DNA from: Nitrospinota bacterium
GTDB taxonomy: Bacteria > Nitrospinota > Nitrospinia > Nitrospinales > VA-1
Direction of reading: 5' to 3'
NCBI GenBank assembly: GCA_002731985.1
Contig: PCCT01000023.1
Coordinates: forward strand, 3,219-17,359
Length of the DNA: 14,141 nucleotides
Shown: positions 7,384 through 13,924 of the stretch, one piece after another
How the letters are laid out: each line of letters begins with the position of its first letter
How positions within the stretch are numbered: position 1 is the stretch's first letter
Notes under the pieces: generated by a model
Told to the model about the DNA's origin: nothing
The model's input: the letters and a program-made list of their open reading frames with translations, nothing else
Database searches by the model: none
Made by a program: the position numbers and the translations under genes

Positions 7384-7768
7384 TTTATCAGTAGTTTTTT
7401 AACTGGATTTTCAATAAACATAAAAAAATAATTTTTCGATATTCATCATACCAAACAACTTATTGATAAATAAAGGAGTCTTTTGTTTTTAGCCTTCACC
7501 TCCAATTTCACTCATAATTCCCCCATGGCATATAGATACGCAATTAGCACTCCCCTCTCACCGTCCATCAGCGCAACTTAATATATATGGTGAGTTATGC
7601 GCATATAGCCCGTAAGTAAATTTATTTTTTATCATTTTGTCCCACTACTGTCCCACCTTTTGCGGGAAAGATCGGGAAAGAGTGGGAAATGGGTGGCGTG
7701 GGTATGCTTGGTCAAAAGGTCGGAGGGGGCTTTTTATTTGGGTTAAGGAATATCAGACGGTTTAATAT
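7384..7768. other. Structured intergenic region between serB and the HAD gene
   Basis: No supported gene lies in these 385 bases. On the plus strand there is an imperfect inverted repeat GCGCAACT (7571-7578) / AGTTATGCGC (7593-7602), the palindrome TATGCGCATA (7596-7605) and the pair CTCACC (7557-7562) / GGTGAG (7589-7594). Further on, TCCCAC occurs at 7640-7645 and 7651-7656, and three GGGAAA units begin at 7664, 7674 and 7684, exactly 10 bp apart. TCCCACT (7640-7646) and AGTGGGA (7681-7687) can pair. I see no clear intrinsic terminator for serB. The block may be a mobile-element relic or a regulatory region; neither is proven. Confidence 0.5.
7445..7473 (-). promoter_or_regulatory. Possible promoter for the HAD-rsmE unit
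   Basis: Minus-strand TATGAT (7450-7445) is a good -10 element and lies 17 nt from a poor -35, TTATTT (7473-7468). Initiation would give a leader of about 55 nt before the HAD start. It rests mainly on the -10 match. Confidence 0.28.
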
Positions 7769-9016
7769 TCAGGAAGGATCCGGCCAACTGGGTCCGGCGG
7801 TGGTTTGAGAAACCTTACGAAGTTCCTTCAATTCTTTTCCACTTATGCCAAGAAAATATAGAATGAGTTCGAGATTGGACTGATTGATTCCCGCGTTGGC
7901 GTGTTTTTGCACAATAGGCTTGGCGTTGAAAGCGATGCCGAGTCCGGCTCTCGCCAGCATGTGAATGTCATTGGCGCCATCACCCACGGCAACGACCTGA
8001 TTCAAAGAAAACCCTTCCTGTCTGGCAAGCGACACAAGAGTTTGCTCTTTCGCCCGTGCGTCTATGACATCACCTTCAACCTCCCCTGTCAGTTTGCCGT
8101 CTTTAATCGCCAAGTGATTCGCGATCCCGTAATCGAGCTTGTATTTATCTTGAATGCGGTCGATGAAAAATTGGAATCCGCCACTCACGATACCTATGCG
8201 ATAGCCCAGGTGCTGGAGGATACGCACCAGATCTTCCGCCCCCGGGGTGATTGGAATACGCTGGTATAATTCTTCCAATTTGTCGATAGAAAGTCCTACC
8301 AGGAGTTTTACTCTTTCACGAAGGGCCAGGTTGAAGTCAAGATCGCCATTCATGGCGCTCCGGGTAATTTCCTCCATGCGCTTTCCCACTCCTGCAATTT
8401 TCCCAAGTTCGTCGATCACTTCACATTGCAGGAAAGTCATATCCGCATCGAACACGATGAGTCTTTTATTGCGCCGAAACATCGTATCTTCCTGCACCGC
8501 AATGTCGACGGGGAAATTTTCCTTGAACTGGACCAAAGCGTTGAGAATGTCTACCGTGGAATGCTCCTCCCTGCTTCCAATAACCACCTCTATTACATGA
8601 TGGTCGCTGTAATCCAACTGTTCAATACGAAGTATATTGATATCGCGCCCGGCGAAAGTTTGTGTGAGATCGAGAAAAACTTTAGATGACAGGTTAGGCC
8701 CAAGCAAGGTAACTACCAACCGATGTTTGTAGGGTGCTTCCGGTCGTCGACTGCTTTCCCAGGGGAGCACCTGTACGGTAATATCATTCTTACCGGCCCA
8801 GCCTCCCAGCGCTTCTTTCAGCCCCGTGAGGGAATTCTCCTTTTTTCCGCGCAACAGGAGAGACAGATTGAGCAAACCGTTAAAGACAAATTGCTTTATG
8901 TCCAGCACATCCAAATCAAATTGGACGACTGATTCCAAAGCTTCAGCAAGAATACCTGGCCGGTCAACGCTTGAAATATGGACATGGACCTGACAGGGGT
9001 TTTCATCTTCTCTCAT
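7769..9016 (-). CDS. serB: Phosphoserine phosphatase SerB with N-terminal ACT-like domains
   Basis: SerB hydrolyses L-phosphoserine to L-serine and phosphate, the last step of serine synthesis, in the cytoplasm. The 415-aa protein has two ACT-like domains (about 8-82, DRPGILAEALESV; and about 97-172), probably for amino-acid sensing. The HAD catalytic domain (184-392) shows motif I DADMT (190-194) with nucleophile Asp190 and acid/base Asp192, motif II Ser278 in IVSGG, Lys323 in RAKEQT, and motif IV GDGAND (345-350). The helical cap contains CEVIDELGKIAG. The frame is open further upstream to 9151, but that part overlaps the LRR gene. The ATG at 9016 follows AGGG at 8 nt and lies 4 nt after the LRR stop, so the two are probably translationally coupled. 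Confidence 0.93.
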   Translation of the reverse strand: MREDENPCQVHVHISSVDRPGILAEALESVVQFDLDVLDIKQFVFNGLLNLSLLLRGKKENSLTGLKEALGGWAGKNDITVQVLPWESSRRPEAPYKHRLVVTLLGPNLSSKVFLDLTQTFAGRDINILRIEQLDYSDHHVIEVVIGSREEHSTVDILNALVQFKENFPVDIAVQEDTMFRRNKRLIVFDADMTFLQCEVIDELGKIAGVGKRMEEITRSAMNGDLDFNLALRERVKLLVGLSIDKLEELYQRIPITPGAEDLVRILQHLGYRIGIVSGGFQFFIDRIQDKYKLDYGIANHLAIKDGKLTGEVEGDVIDARAKEQTLVSLARQEGFSLNQVVAVGDGANDIHMLARAGLGIAFNAKPIVQKHANAGINQSNLELILYFLGISGKELKELRKVSQTTAGPSWPDPS

Positions 9017-9020
9017 AATT

Positions 9021-9476
9021 TTAACCCTGAGGCCTGTAGCGCCAGCCTTCCCTTTTCTTGCAGGTCCAGCCATCGTGAAACTGGAAGGTAGACAGGCTTT
9101 CGAGCGTTTCAGAATCAAACAGTTCCAGGATGCCCGGCCCTTGTATAGCATTGTCCTTTAGGTGGAGGCGTTTAAGTTTGGTGAGATATTTAGACCGGGA
9201 GAGATGAATCAGGCCTTCGTCCGTCACTCCGTTTTTATTCAGGTTCAGGTATTGAACATTTGCCAACAGTTCACAATCCGCCAACTCGCGAACTCCTTCA
9301 TCGCCCAACTGATTATCATCCAAATCGAGCCAGGTGATTCCTTTCATTGTTTCAGAGGCCCACAGTAATCGTGCGACATCGGGAGTCAACGCAATTCCAC
9401 TGGCCATTAGCTGATTGCCTCTTAAACGTCCCTCAAAAATATCTTCGGCTGTTTTGAGCTGTCTTTTAGTTATCAT
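9021..9476 (-). CDS. Small leucine-rich-repeat protein (ribonuclease-inhibitor type)
   Basis: This 151-aa protein has no signal peptide and no membrane segment, so it is probably cytoplasmic. After a helical N-terminal cap (1-45), three leucine-rich repeats start at residues 49 (WLDLDDNQLGDEGVREL), 76 (YLNLNKNGVTDEGLIHL) and 103 (RLHLKDNAIQGPGILEL), a strict 27-residue period typical of ribonuclease-inhibitor-like LRRs. A degenerate strand (TFQFHDG) and a basic, tryptophan-containing tail (KKREGWRYRPQG) close it. Such folds usually bind another protein, but the partner is unknown. It precedes serB by 4 nt behind a likely promoter, so it is expressed with SerB. No Shine-Dalgarno sequence is seen before the ATG at 9476. 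Confidence 0.75.
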   Translation of the reverse strand: MITKRQLKTAEDIFEGRLRGNQLMASGIALTPDVARLLWASETMKGITWLDLDDNQLGDEGVRELADCELLANVQYLNLNKNGVTDEGLIHLSRSKYLTKLKRLHLKDNAIQGPGILELFDSETLESLSTFQFHDGWTCKKREGWRYRPQG

Positions 9477-9497
9477 AGATTAATTTATTAGAAATAT

Positions 9498-9528
9498 GTC
9501 GTTTCCACGCTGGAGCATGGGAACAAGA
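9498..9528. repeat. Dispersed-type short palindrome in the leader of the LRR-serB unit
   Basis: On the plus strand, TTTCCACGC (9502-9510), TGGA and GCATGGGAA (9515-9523) form an imperfect palindrome flanked by GTCG and CAAG. The pattern (CGTTCCCACGC, short loop, GCGTGGGAACG) resembles, from memory, a short palindrome scattered in intergenic regions of many bacterial genomes; this copy has a few mismatches. In the LRR transcript it would fold into a 6-bp stem with one G-U pair and a 4-nt loop. No U-tract follows, so it is not a terminator. Confidence 0.45.
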
Positions 9529-9532
9529 AGAC

Positions 9533-9560
9533 ACTATAAAAGGAACCTTTTTAGCGTAAA
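9533..9560 (-). promoter_or_regulatory. Sigma70-like promoter for LRR-serB
   Basis: Minus-strand TTTACG (9560-9555) and TATAGT (9538-9533) are 16 nt apart; TATAGT matches five of six consensus -10 bases. It lies in the 107-nt gap after rarA, giving a leader of about 50 nt that contains the short palindrome. LRR-serB would then have its own start site even if rarA transcripts read through. Confidence 0.4.
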
Positions 9561-9583
9561 TCGATGGAATTCACAAGTCCACA

Positions 9584-10885
9584 CTAGCCCTCATCCTCCG
9601 ATTTATCGGTTTCTTCAGGAGGAACGTATTCTCTTCCTTTCAATGCTGTGGGTAGATAGTCCTGTTTCACCTTATGCCCCGGATGATCGTGAGGATAAAG
9701 GTAATCCTTTCCATATCCATATTGAGTTTTGGCATCGCTGTAATGCGTATCTTTTAAATGGTCCGGTACGGGAAACGATTTTCCCTTATTTTGAATATCG
9801 CCCAGTGCGCTATCGATAGCTACGATGGCAGAATTATCCTTGCGAGCGCGCGCCACATAGATTACCGCTTGTGCCAGAGGTATCCGTGCATCCGGCCATC
9901 CCAATCTTTCAGAAGCTTCGGCCGCGGCATTGGCTATCACAAGGGCCATAGGGTCGGCATTACCAACATCTTCCGAGGCGGTAACCACCAGCCGTCGGGC
10001 AATAAAACGCGGGGCCTCGCCACCGGCAATCATTTTCGCCAGCCAGTATATTGCCGCATCCGGATCGGAGCCACGCAAACTTTTCTGAAAAGCCGAAGCA
10101 TGGTCGTAATGTTCGGTACCTCCCTTATCATACAAGACAGCAACAGTTTGGATGATCCCTTCAATATCCTTAATCTGGACCGGTCTTGGGTCGCCCTCAC
10201 CTGAACATGAAAAGTCACGTGCCGCTTCCAACACGTTGAGCGCCTTCCGCGCATCTCCATTGGCACAGGTAATGATCAAATCTATCGCGGCAGATTCTAT
10301 CACCAGCGAGTCCTTGCCGAACCCGTGTTCCCTATCAGCCAGTCCCCGCTCCAGCAGGGACCGTATATCCTCCTGGGTCAAGGACTCCAGACGGAATATC
10401 TGGCATCTGGAACGCAAGGCGGGAATAACTTCAAAAGATGGATTCTCAGTAGTTGACCCTATGAGCCGTAAAGTCCCGCTCTCGACATGAGGTAGAACCG
10501 CATCCTGCTGAGATTTATTGAACCGGTGGATTTCATCAATAAAAAGGATCGACCGACGTTTGGAGAATCGCCAAACTTTCTGTGCCTGACTGATAACCTT
10601 CCGAATATCGGCCACACCAGCGTTCACGGCGCTGATTTCATGAAACTCGCTTCCCGTCATACGAGCGGCGATACGCGCAATGGTGGTCTTCCCTGAACCC
10701 GGCGGTCCCCACAAAATAAAGGAAAAGGAAGATGGCCCGGCAATCAGTTCACGCAAAGGTTTACCTTCTCCCACAAGCTTAACGTGGCCCAGCAAATCCT
10801 TCCATTCCGAGGGGCGCATGCGCTCTGCCAGAGGCGCTGGTGGAACGTCGCTTGAGCTCTCTTCAAATTCAGGAAATAGTTCCAT
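9584..10885 (-). CDS. rarA: Replication-associated recombination protein A (RarA/MgsA AAA+ ATPase)
   Basis: RarA is a AAA+ ATPase related to clamp loaders and to eukaryotic WRNIP1. It acts at stalled replication forks with the clamp and SSB. Numbered from Met at 10885 (433 aa), the family opening APLAERMRP lies at 17-25, Walker A GPPGSGKT at 60-67, Walker B LFIDEIHRF at 114-122, sensor 1 TTEN at 145-148, the likely arginine finger in ALRSRC at 156-161, and sensor 2 Arg213 in DARKALNVLE. The C-terminal half is the helical tetramerisation domain, including VVTASEDVGNADP and the late YPHDHPG motif. The start at 10885 is preferred because AAAGGG lies 11 nt upstream and the N-terminus matches the family better. 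A second ATG at 10915 would add 10 residues and has no ribosome site. Confidence 0.93.
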   Translation of the reverse strand: MELFPEFEESSSDVPPAPLAERMRPSEWKDLLGHVKLVGEGKPLRELIAGPSSFSFILWGPPGSGKTTIARIAARMTGSEFHEISAVNAGVADIRKVISQAQKVWRFSKRRSILFIDEIHRFNKSQQDAVLPHVESGTLRLIGSTTENPSFEVIPALRSRCQIFRLESLTQEDIRSLLERGLADREHGFGKDSLVIESAAIDLIITCANGDARKALNVLEAARDFSCSGEGDPRPVQIKDIEGIIQTVAVLYDKGGTEHYDHASAFQKSLRGSDPDAAIYWLAKMIAGGEAPRFIARRLVVTASEDVGNADPMALVIANAAAEASERLGWPDARIPLAQAVIYVARARKDNSAIVAIDSALGDIQNKGKSFPVPDHLKDTHYSDAKTQYGYGKDYLYPHDHPGHKVKQDYLPTALKGREYVPPEETDKSEDEG

Positions 10886-11028
10886 AAAGCTATTTGACCC
10901 TTTATCGAAAACCATAAACTTTTAACTGATTCACATGCAGGTGATCCCGGCTCCGATGGATCCGTTAGAAGTTAATAGTTCATGGACCTCTGAAAAGCTA
11001 CTCTACAGCAAAGGATAAAGGATAACAC

Positions 11029-11106
11029 ATGACTGGAGGGAATAAGCAGTTGAAAGATCCAAATTATTTCAAGTTGAAGAAGCGGAAGCCTCACTTCGAA
11101 TCATAA
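11029..11106 (+). CDS. Candidate basic micro-protein, 25 aa
   Basis: The ATG at 11029 follows AAAGGA (11017-11022) at a 6-nt spacing, better than most large genes in this window. The product, from MTGGNKQLKDPNYF to a basic KLKKRKPHFES tail, has seven lysines and one arginine in 25 residues, so it could bind nucleic acid or a membrane surface. Its 3' end overlaps the minus-strand ORF at 11069-11296, and at most one of the two is likely real. No family is recognised. Support comes from the ribosome site and composition only. Confidence 0.25.
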   Translation: MTGGNKQLKDPNYFKLKKRKPHFES

Positions 11107-11296
11107 CGTAAGTGGGACCTCCAAATAGATGGTATGTCGCCCATTCATAGCACTCATTATGATCAAGGCTGTTTCTTGAAGTTAGAATAGAAAATCCAAG
11201 GGTGGCTCCAGATTGAAGGAAATTACCCAAGTATGAAATATTTTTTCGGTTTGACATTACTCCGATTTTTATGTGCGAAAGGATCAACCATGTCAT
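11069..11296 (-). CDS. Doubtful hypothetical ORF, 75 aa
   Basis: This is the longest ORF between the hydrolase gene and rarA, on the same strand as both. An inner start (MSNRKNISYLG, ATG at 11257) has GGAG only 2 nt upstream; the outer ATG at 11296 has no ribosome site. Residues 23-39 (YLGNFLQSGATLGFSIL) are mildly hydrophobic, but there is no clear membrane helix and the C-terminus (MIRSEASASST) is low in complexity. No family is recognised. It may be a decayed gene or chance. Confidence 0.2.
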   Translation of the reverse strand: MTWLILSHIKIGVMSNRKNISYLGNFLQSGATLGFSILTSRNSLDHNECYEWATYHLFGGPTYVMIRSEASASST

Positions 11297-11387
11297 TCAT
11301 TTTAGTTTTAAGAGCTGACTTAAAAGGATAAGGTATGGAGGTCACTTATAGTTTCCTCAAGGTGGAAAACTTTTTCAGAAAACACCT

Positions 11388-12377
11388 CTAAAAACTACTT
11401 CCTTCCGATCTTTCATCCACCGCCCAATCAACAACGACAAAATCCATCCACCGGTGATCGCCCCAGGGTGTGGTTTTATTAGAAAGATAGCCCATGTGCC
11501 CACCACGCTCAGGAGTGTGGAGTTCTATAGCATTGCTCATGCGAACCGATTTAAAAATATCCCGCTGTATGAATGGATCATCTTCTGAACAGAGGATAGT
11601 GGTCGGGATAATAATATTATCCAAAAAGCGTTTAGCACTGCATTTTGAATAATAATCGTCGACATCTTTATATTCGGCCGCAGGAGCTGTGTAAGCCTCA
11701 TCAAATTCAAGAATGGTTTTTTCATTGCCTGACGGAAGACGTGCATCCGGAAAACATTCGGCTAAAGCCTTTCCCTGCAAGTGAATCTGCTTCATGTAAT
11801 ATCTGTTGAATACTGCACCCCCTCTACTTTTTGATATGATGTGGCTTGACATCTTCAAGTCAACAGGCGGACTTACAGCAAATGCTTTACGGATTCTCAA
11901 AGGTTCCGACCTTTTCTCCCCCAAATACTTCAAAAGAATATTTCCACTTAAGGAAAACCCTACAACATCGATCAGCCTGTTCGGATAAAGCTCTGACATA
12001 TATTCAATCACTTTACCCAAGTCGTCACTGACACCACCGTTCCAGAGTCGTTGGCTTAAGCCCATACCTGGACCACTCCCACGGTGATTCATCATGAATA
12101 CCTTCAATCCGCGTTTCCACAGCTTTCGAGCAATCCGTTTCATATAACCTGACTCTGAACAGCCTCCCATGCCATGAGCCAGAAGAATCATGGGGGCCTC
12201 AGGATTTTCCGATGGCAATTCAAAAACAATCAATGTTGATTGTTTTTCAACCTGCACTTTATGAACTTTGCGACCTGGAAGCCCAATTTCACCCTTAAAT
12301 TGAGACCCTATGATGGTCTGGGCAAATCCACCCCGGATCAAAATGTGTGGTTCGAATGAATCGTATTGAAGTTCCAT
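11388..12377 (-). CDS. Alpha/beta-fold hydrolase, YheT/ABHD1-3 family
   Basis: This 329-aa protein resembles the YheT group (COG0429), putative esterases related to ABHD1/3. The oxyanion-loop motif HGMGG lies at 68-72 and NHRGSG at 97-102. The nucleophile elbow is GFSLSGN (140-146) with Ser142; YheT proteins usually have S-L-G-G-N here, so the second glycine is serine. The acid is Asp266 or Asp267 in SEDDPF and the base is His294 in GGHMGYL, so the triad is complete. No signal peptide is seen. The frame can begin at a TTG at 12401, but an AT-rich -10-like TATAAAT (12418-12412) would put initiation close to that TTG, so the ATG at 12377 is preferred. The natural substrate is unknown. It diverges from the TPR gene. 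Confidence 0.87.
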   Translation of the reverse strand: MELQYDSFEPHILIRGGFAQTIIGSQFKGEIGLPGRKVHKVQVEKQSTLIVFELPSENPEAPMILLAHGMGGCSESGYMKRIARKLWKRGLKVFMMNHRGSGPGMGLSQRLWNGGVSDDLGKVIEYMSELYPNRLIDVVGFSLSGNILLKYLGEKRSEPLRIRKAFAVSPPVDLKMSSHIISKSRGGAVFNRYYMKQIHLQGKALAECFPDARLPSGNEKTILEFDEAYTAPAAEYKDVDDYYSKCSAKRFLDNIIIPTTILCSEDDPFIQRDIFKSVRMSNAIELHTPERGGHMGYLSNKTTPWGDHRWMDFVVVDWAVDERSEGSSF

Positions 12378-12445
12378 TAATAAAGGAATTTTTAAGGCCA
12401 ATAATGTATCTATTTATAAAGCAAAATAATCTCATGCCCTCCGGG

Positions 12446-12474
12446 TTGACACAACTTAAAAGGATTGCTAGATT
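12446..12474 (+). promoter_or_regulatory. Strong sigma70-type promoter for the TPR gene
   Basis: A perfect -35 TTGACA (12446-12451) lies 17 nt from -10 TAGATT (12469-12474), which is preceded by TGC, giving an extended -10. Initiation near 12481 leaves a leader of about 30 nt with GAGAG (12503-12507), 4 nt before the ATG at 12512. It is the best promoter match in the window and lies in a 134-bp divergent gap. Confidence 0.6.
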
Positions 12475-12511
12475 GAGATTTACATCCAATATTCAATAAT
12501 TTGAGAGAAAT

Positions 12512-13924
12512 ATGAACCAAAATTCGCCATTTTTCAGACTATTCATCACAGTCGCATTGGTTTGGGGATCTACATTTATGACGTTCCCCACTAGCCAATC
12601 GTACGCAAATTCAAAACTAAATCTCGATGCCAACCGTTATTACACGGATGGCCTTCAACTGAGTCAGGCGAATTATTGGAAAGAAGCCGCAGACGAGTTC
12701 CGAAAAGCCATTCAAGTTGATCCTAAACACAAGCTAGCCTACGCCAACCTTGGTGTTGCCTTGAGCCAAACTGGCCAACACAAAGAAGCCTTACTCGCTT
12801 TCGACGAAGCGATGCGATTAGGATACGACCACGCTTTGCTTCGCTATAACAGGGGGCTTTCATTTGCCAGCCTGAATCTGGTGGAAGAAGCTGTCAGGGA
12901 AATCGAACTATCCCTTAAACAAGATTTCCGAAACGTGAGGGCTGTTTACAATCTTGGCCTACTCTATTTGAAACAGGATCGGCTCACTGATGCACGCAAT
13001 CAGGTCAATCTACTATATTTAAGAAACAACAATCTTGCTAAAAAACTATTCGACGCCATACCTCCCAAGTACAAGGTAATGTCGGTTGAAAATGGAGGCT
13101 CTCTCAAGGGAAGAGTTAGCATGGTGGGCAAGGTTCCCCATCCACGATTTTTTCCACTTATTGCTTCACCCAACATTGAATATTGCAACCGAATGTCTAA
13201 TGGGAGAGGCCATCGCATTTTATTCGACTTCACAGTCTCTGAATCACGCGGACTAAAAGACACCGTGATTAAATTGATAGGCATTCCAAAAGGAAAACCA
13301 TTTACGACGAATATCCAGAAGGTCGTAATGAACCGTTGCCACACACCTAATTATGTAATTGGTGTTCGCAACGGGGAAACGCTGTTGCTGGAAAACAAAG
13401 ACCCCATCATCCACGAAGTCGTCACTTACGAATTCTCCGACCGAGGAGCAGATCAAAGAAGTCACCGTCCTGTCGATGCGCATACCTCGCAAGTCAGGGA
13501 TGTCTTCGTAGAACCGTTGACAGAAGAATACCTGGTCAAATGCAACCTGCACCCATTCCTCCAAACCCGAGGCATAATGGTGGATAATCCGTATTATGCT
13601 GTCAGCGATGAGGAAGGAAGATTTTCTATAAAAGATATTCCACCTGGCACTTACAAGGTAGTCGCATGGCACCCTTTTATCCCAAACCAACTAGGCACTA
13701 TTACAATAGAACCGGGCCAACAAGCGAAAATAGACTTCTCGTTTAGTGGAGCAGATGTGCGACGCAAGATATACAATGATGACTGGTTCATGTACCACTT
13801 TCAGTCCATGTACGACAGTTTTGAAAATTATTACGGTGGCCCCAGGGTTGACGATTCAATTGAAGTACTGCAGGTATATAAACCGCTGGCAAACCGATCG
13901 CTGGCAGACGGATCGCGGGAATAA
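12512..13924 (+). CDS. Exported TPR protein with cupredoxin-like C-terminal domain
   Basis: The 470-aa protein begins with a Sec signal peptide: hydrophobic core at 8-25 and probable cleavage after Ala32 (S-Y-A). Four TPR units follow at about 40-73, 74-107, 108-141 and 142-175, with canonical endings such as DEFRKAIQVDP. A linker leads to a beta-rich domain (about 197-410) that opens GSLKGRVSMVGKVPHP. It shows NGETLLLENKDPIIHEV with His301 and VKCNLHPF with Cys344 and His347, the layout of cupredoxin-like (plastocyanin-fold) proteins. The axial position after HP is Leu350 rather than Met, so copper binding is uncertain. EGRFSIKDIPPGTYKVVAWHP (369-388) is a carboxypeptidase-regulatory-like strand pair. 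The tail ends in a 15-bp tandem duplication. I infer a periplasmic or surface role; the partner is unknown. Confidence 0.8.
   Translation: MNQNSPFFRLFITVALVWGSTFMTFPTSQSYANSKLNLDANRYYTDGLQLSQANYWKEAADEFRKAIQVDPKHKLAYANLGVALSQTGQHKEALLAFDEAMRLGYDHALLRYNRGLSFASLNLVEEAVREIELSLKQDFRNVRAVYNLGLLYLKQDRLTDARNQVNLLYLRNNNLAKKLFDAIPPKYKVMSVENGGSLKGRVSMVGKVPHPRFFPLIASPNIEYCNRMSNGRGHRILFDFTVSESRGLKDTVIKLIGIPKGKPFTTNIQKVVMNRCHTPNYVIGVRNGETLLLENKDPIIHEVVTYEFSDRGADQRSHRPVDAHTSQVRDVFVEPLTEEYLVKCNLHPFLQTRGIMVDNPYYAVSDEEGRFSIKDIPPGTYKVVAWHPFIPNQLGTITIEPGQQAKIDFSFSGADVRRKIYNDDWFMYHFQSMYDSFENYYGGPRVDDSIEVLQVYKPLANRSLADGSRE
13886..13915 (+). repeat. 15-bp tandem duplication at the 3' end of the TPR gene
   Basis: CTGGCAAACCGATCG (13886-13900) is followed directly by CTGGCAGACGGATCG (13901-13915), identical at 13 of 15 bases. 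The two units encode LANRS and LADGS, just before the stop codon. It is an in-frame slippage-type duplication. Confidence 0.75.

Larger units (their letters stand above)
10886..11387. other. Long intergenic region between rarA and the hydrolase gene
   Basis: About 500 bases with no confident gene. It holds a 25-codon plus-strand ORF with a good ribosome site (11029-11106), a 75-codon minus-strand ORF (11069-11296) that overlaps it, and a tandem AAAGGAT pair (11010-11023). AGGTG (11350-11354) and CACCT (11384-11388) could pair at the hydrolase 3' end, but without a T-tract. No clear rarA promoter is seen. Confidence 0.45.

Noticed and set aside
7544..7552. TTAGCACTC, an exact match to the left half of a CIRCE (HrcA) operator
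   Set aside because: The required right half GAGTGCTAA is missing at the 9-nt spacing (7562-7570), and no heat-shock gene follows.
7483..7581. 32-codon plus-strand ORF starting at TTG after AAGGAG (7473-7478)
   Set aside because: It has a rare start codon, no recognisable product and low-complexity composition, and it overlaps the structured block. The ribosome-like sequence alone is not enough.
7571..7602. Possible integron attC site (AAC ... GTT core with bulged arms)
   Set aside because: Only 16 nt separate the AAC and GTT, far too few for an attC, and the bases outside do not match the R-box consensus.
7700..7735. G-rich stretch followed by TTTTT as a serB or plus-strand terminator
   Set aside because: The sequence before the T-run does not form a self-complementary stem, and the T-run is on the wrong strand for serB.
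9017..9151. 45-codon N-terminal extension of serB
   Set aside because: It overlaps the LRR coding sequence and its composition is unlike an ACT domain; the ATG at 9016 has an AGGG at good spacing.
12295..12489. Minus-strand ORF with GGAGGG before an internal ATG near 12435
   Set aside because: The spacing is only 2 nt, the frame conflicts with the well-supported hydrolase reading, and the product shows no domain.
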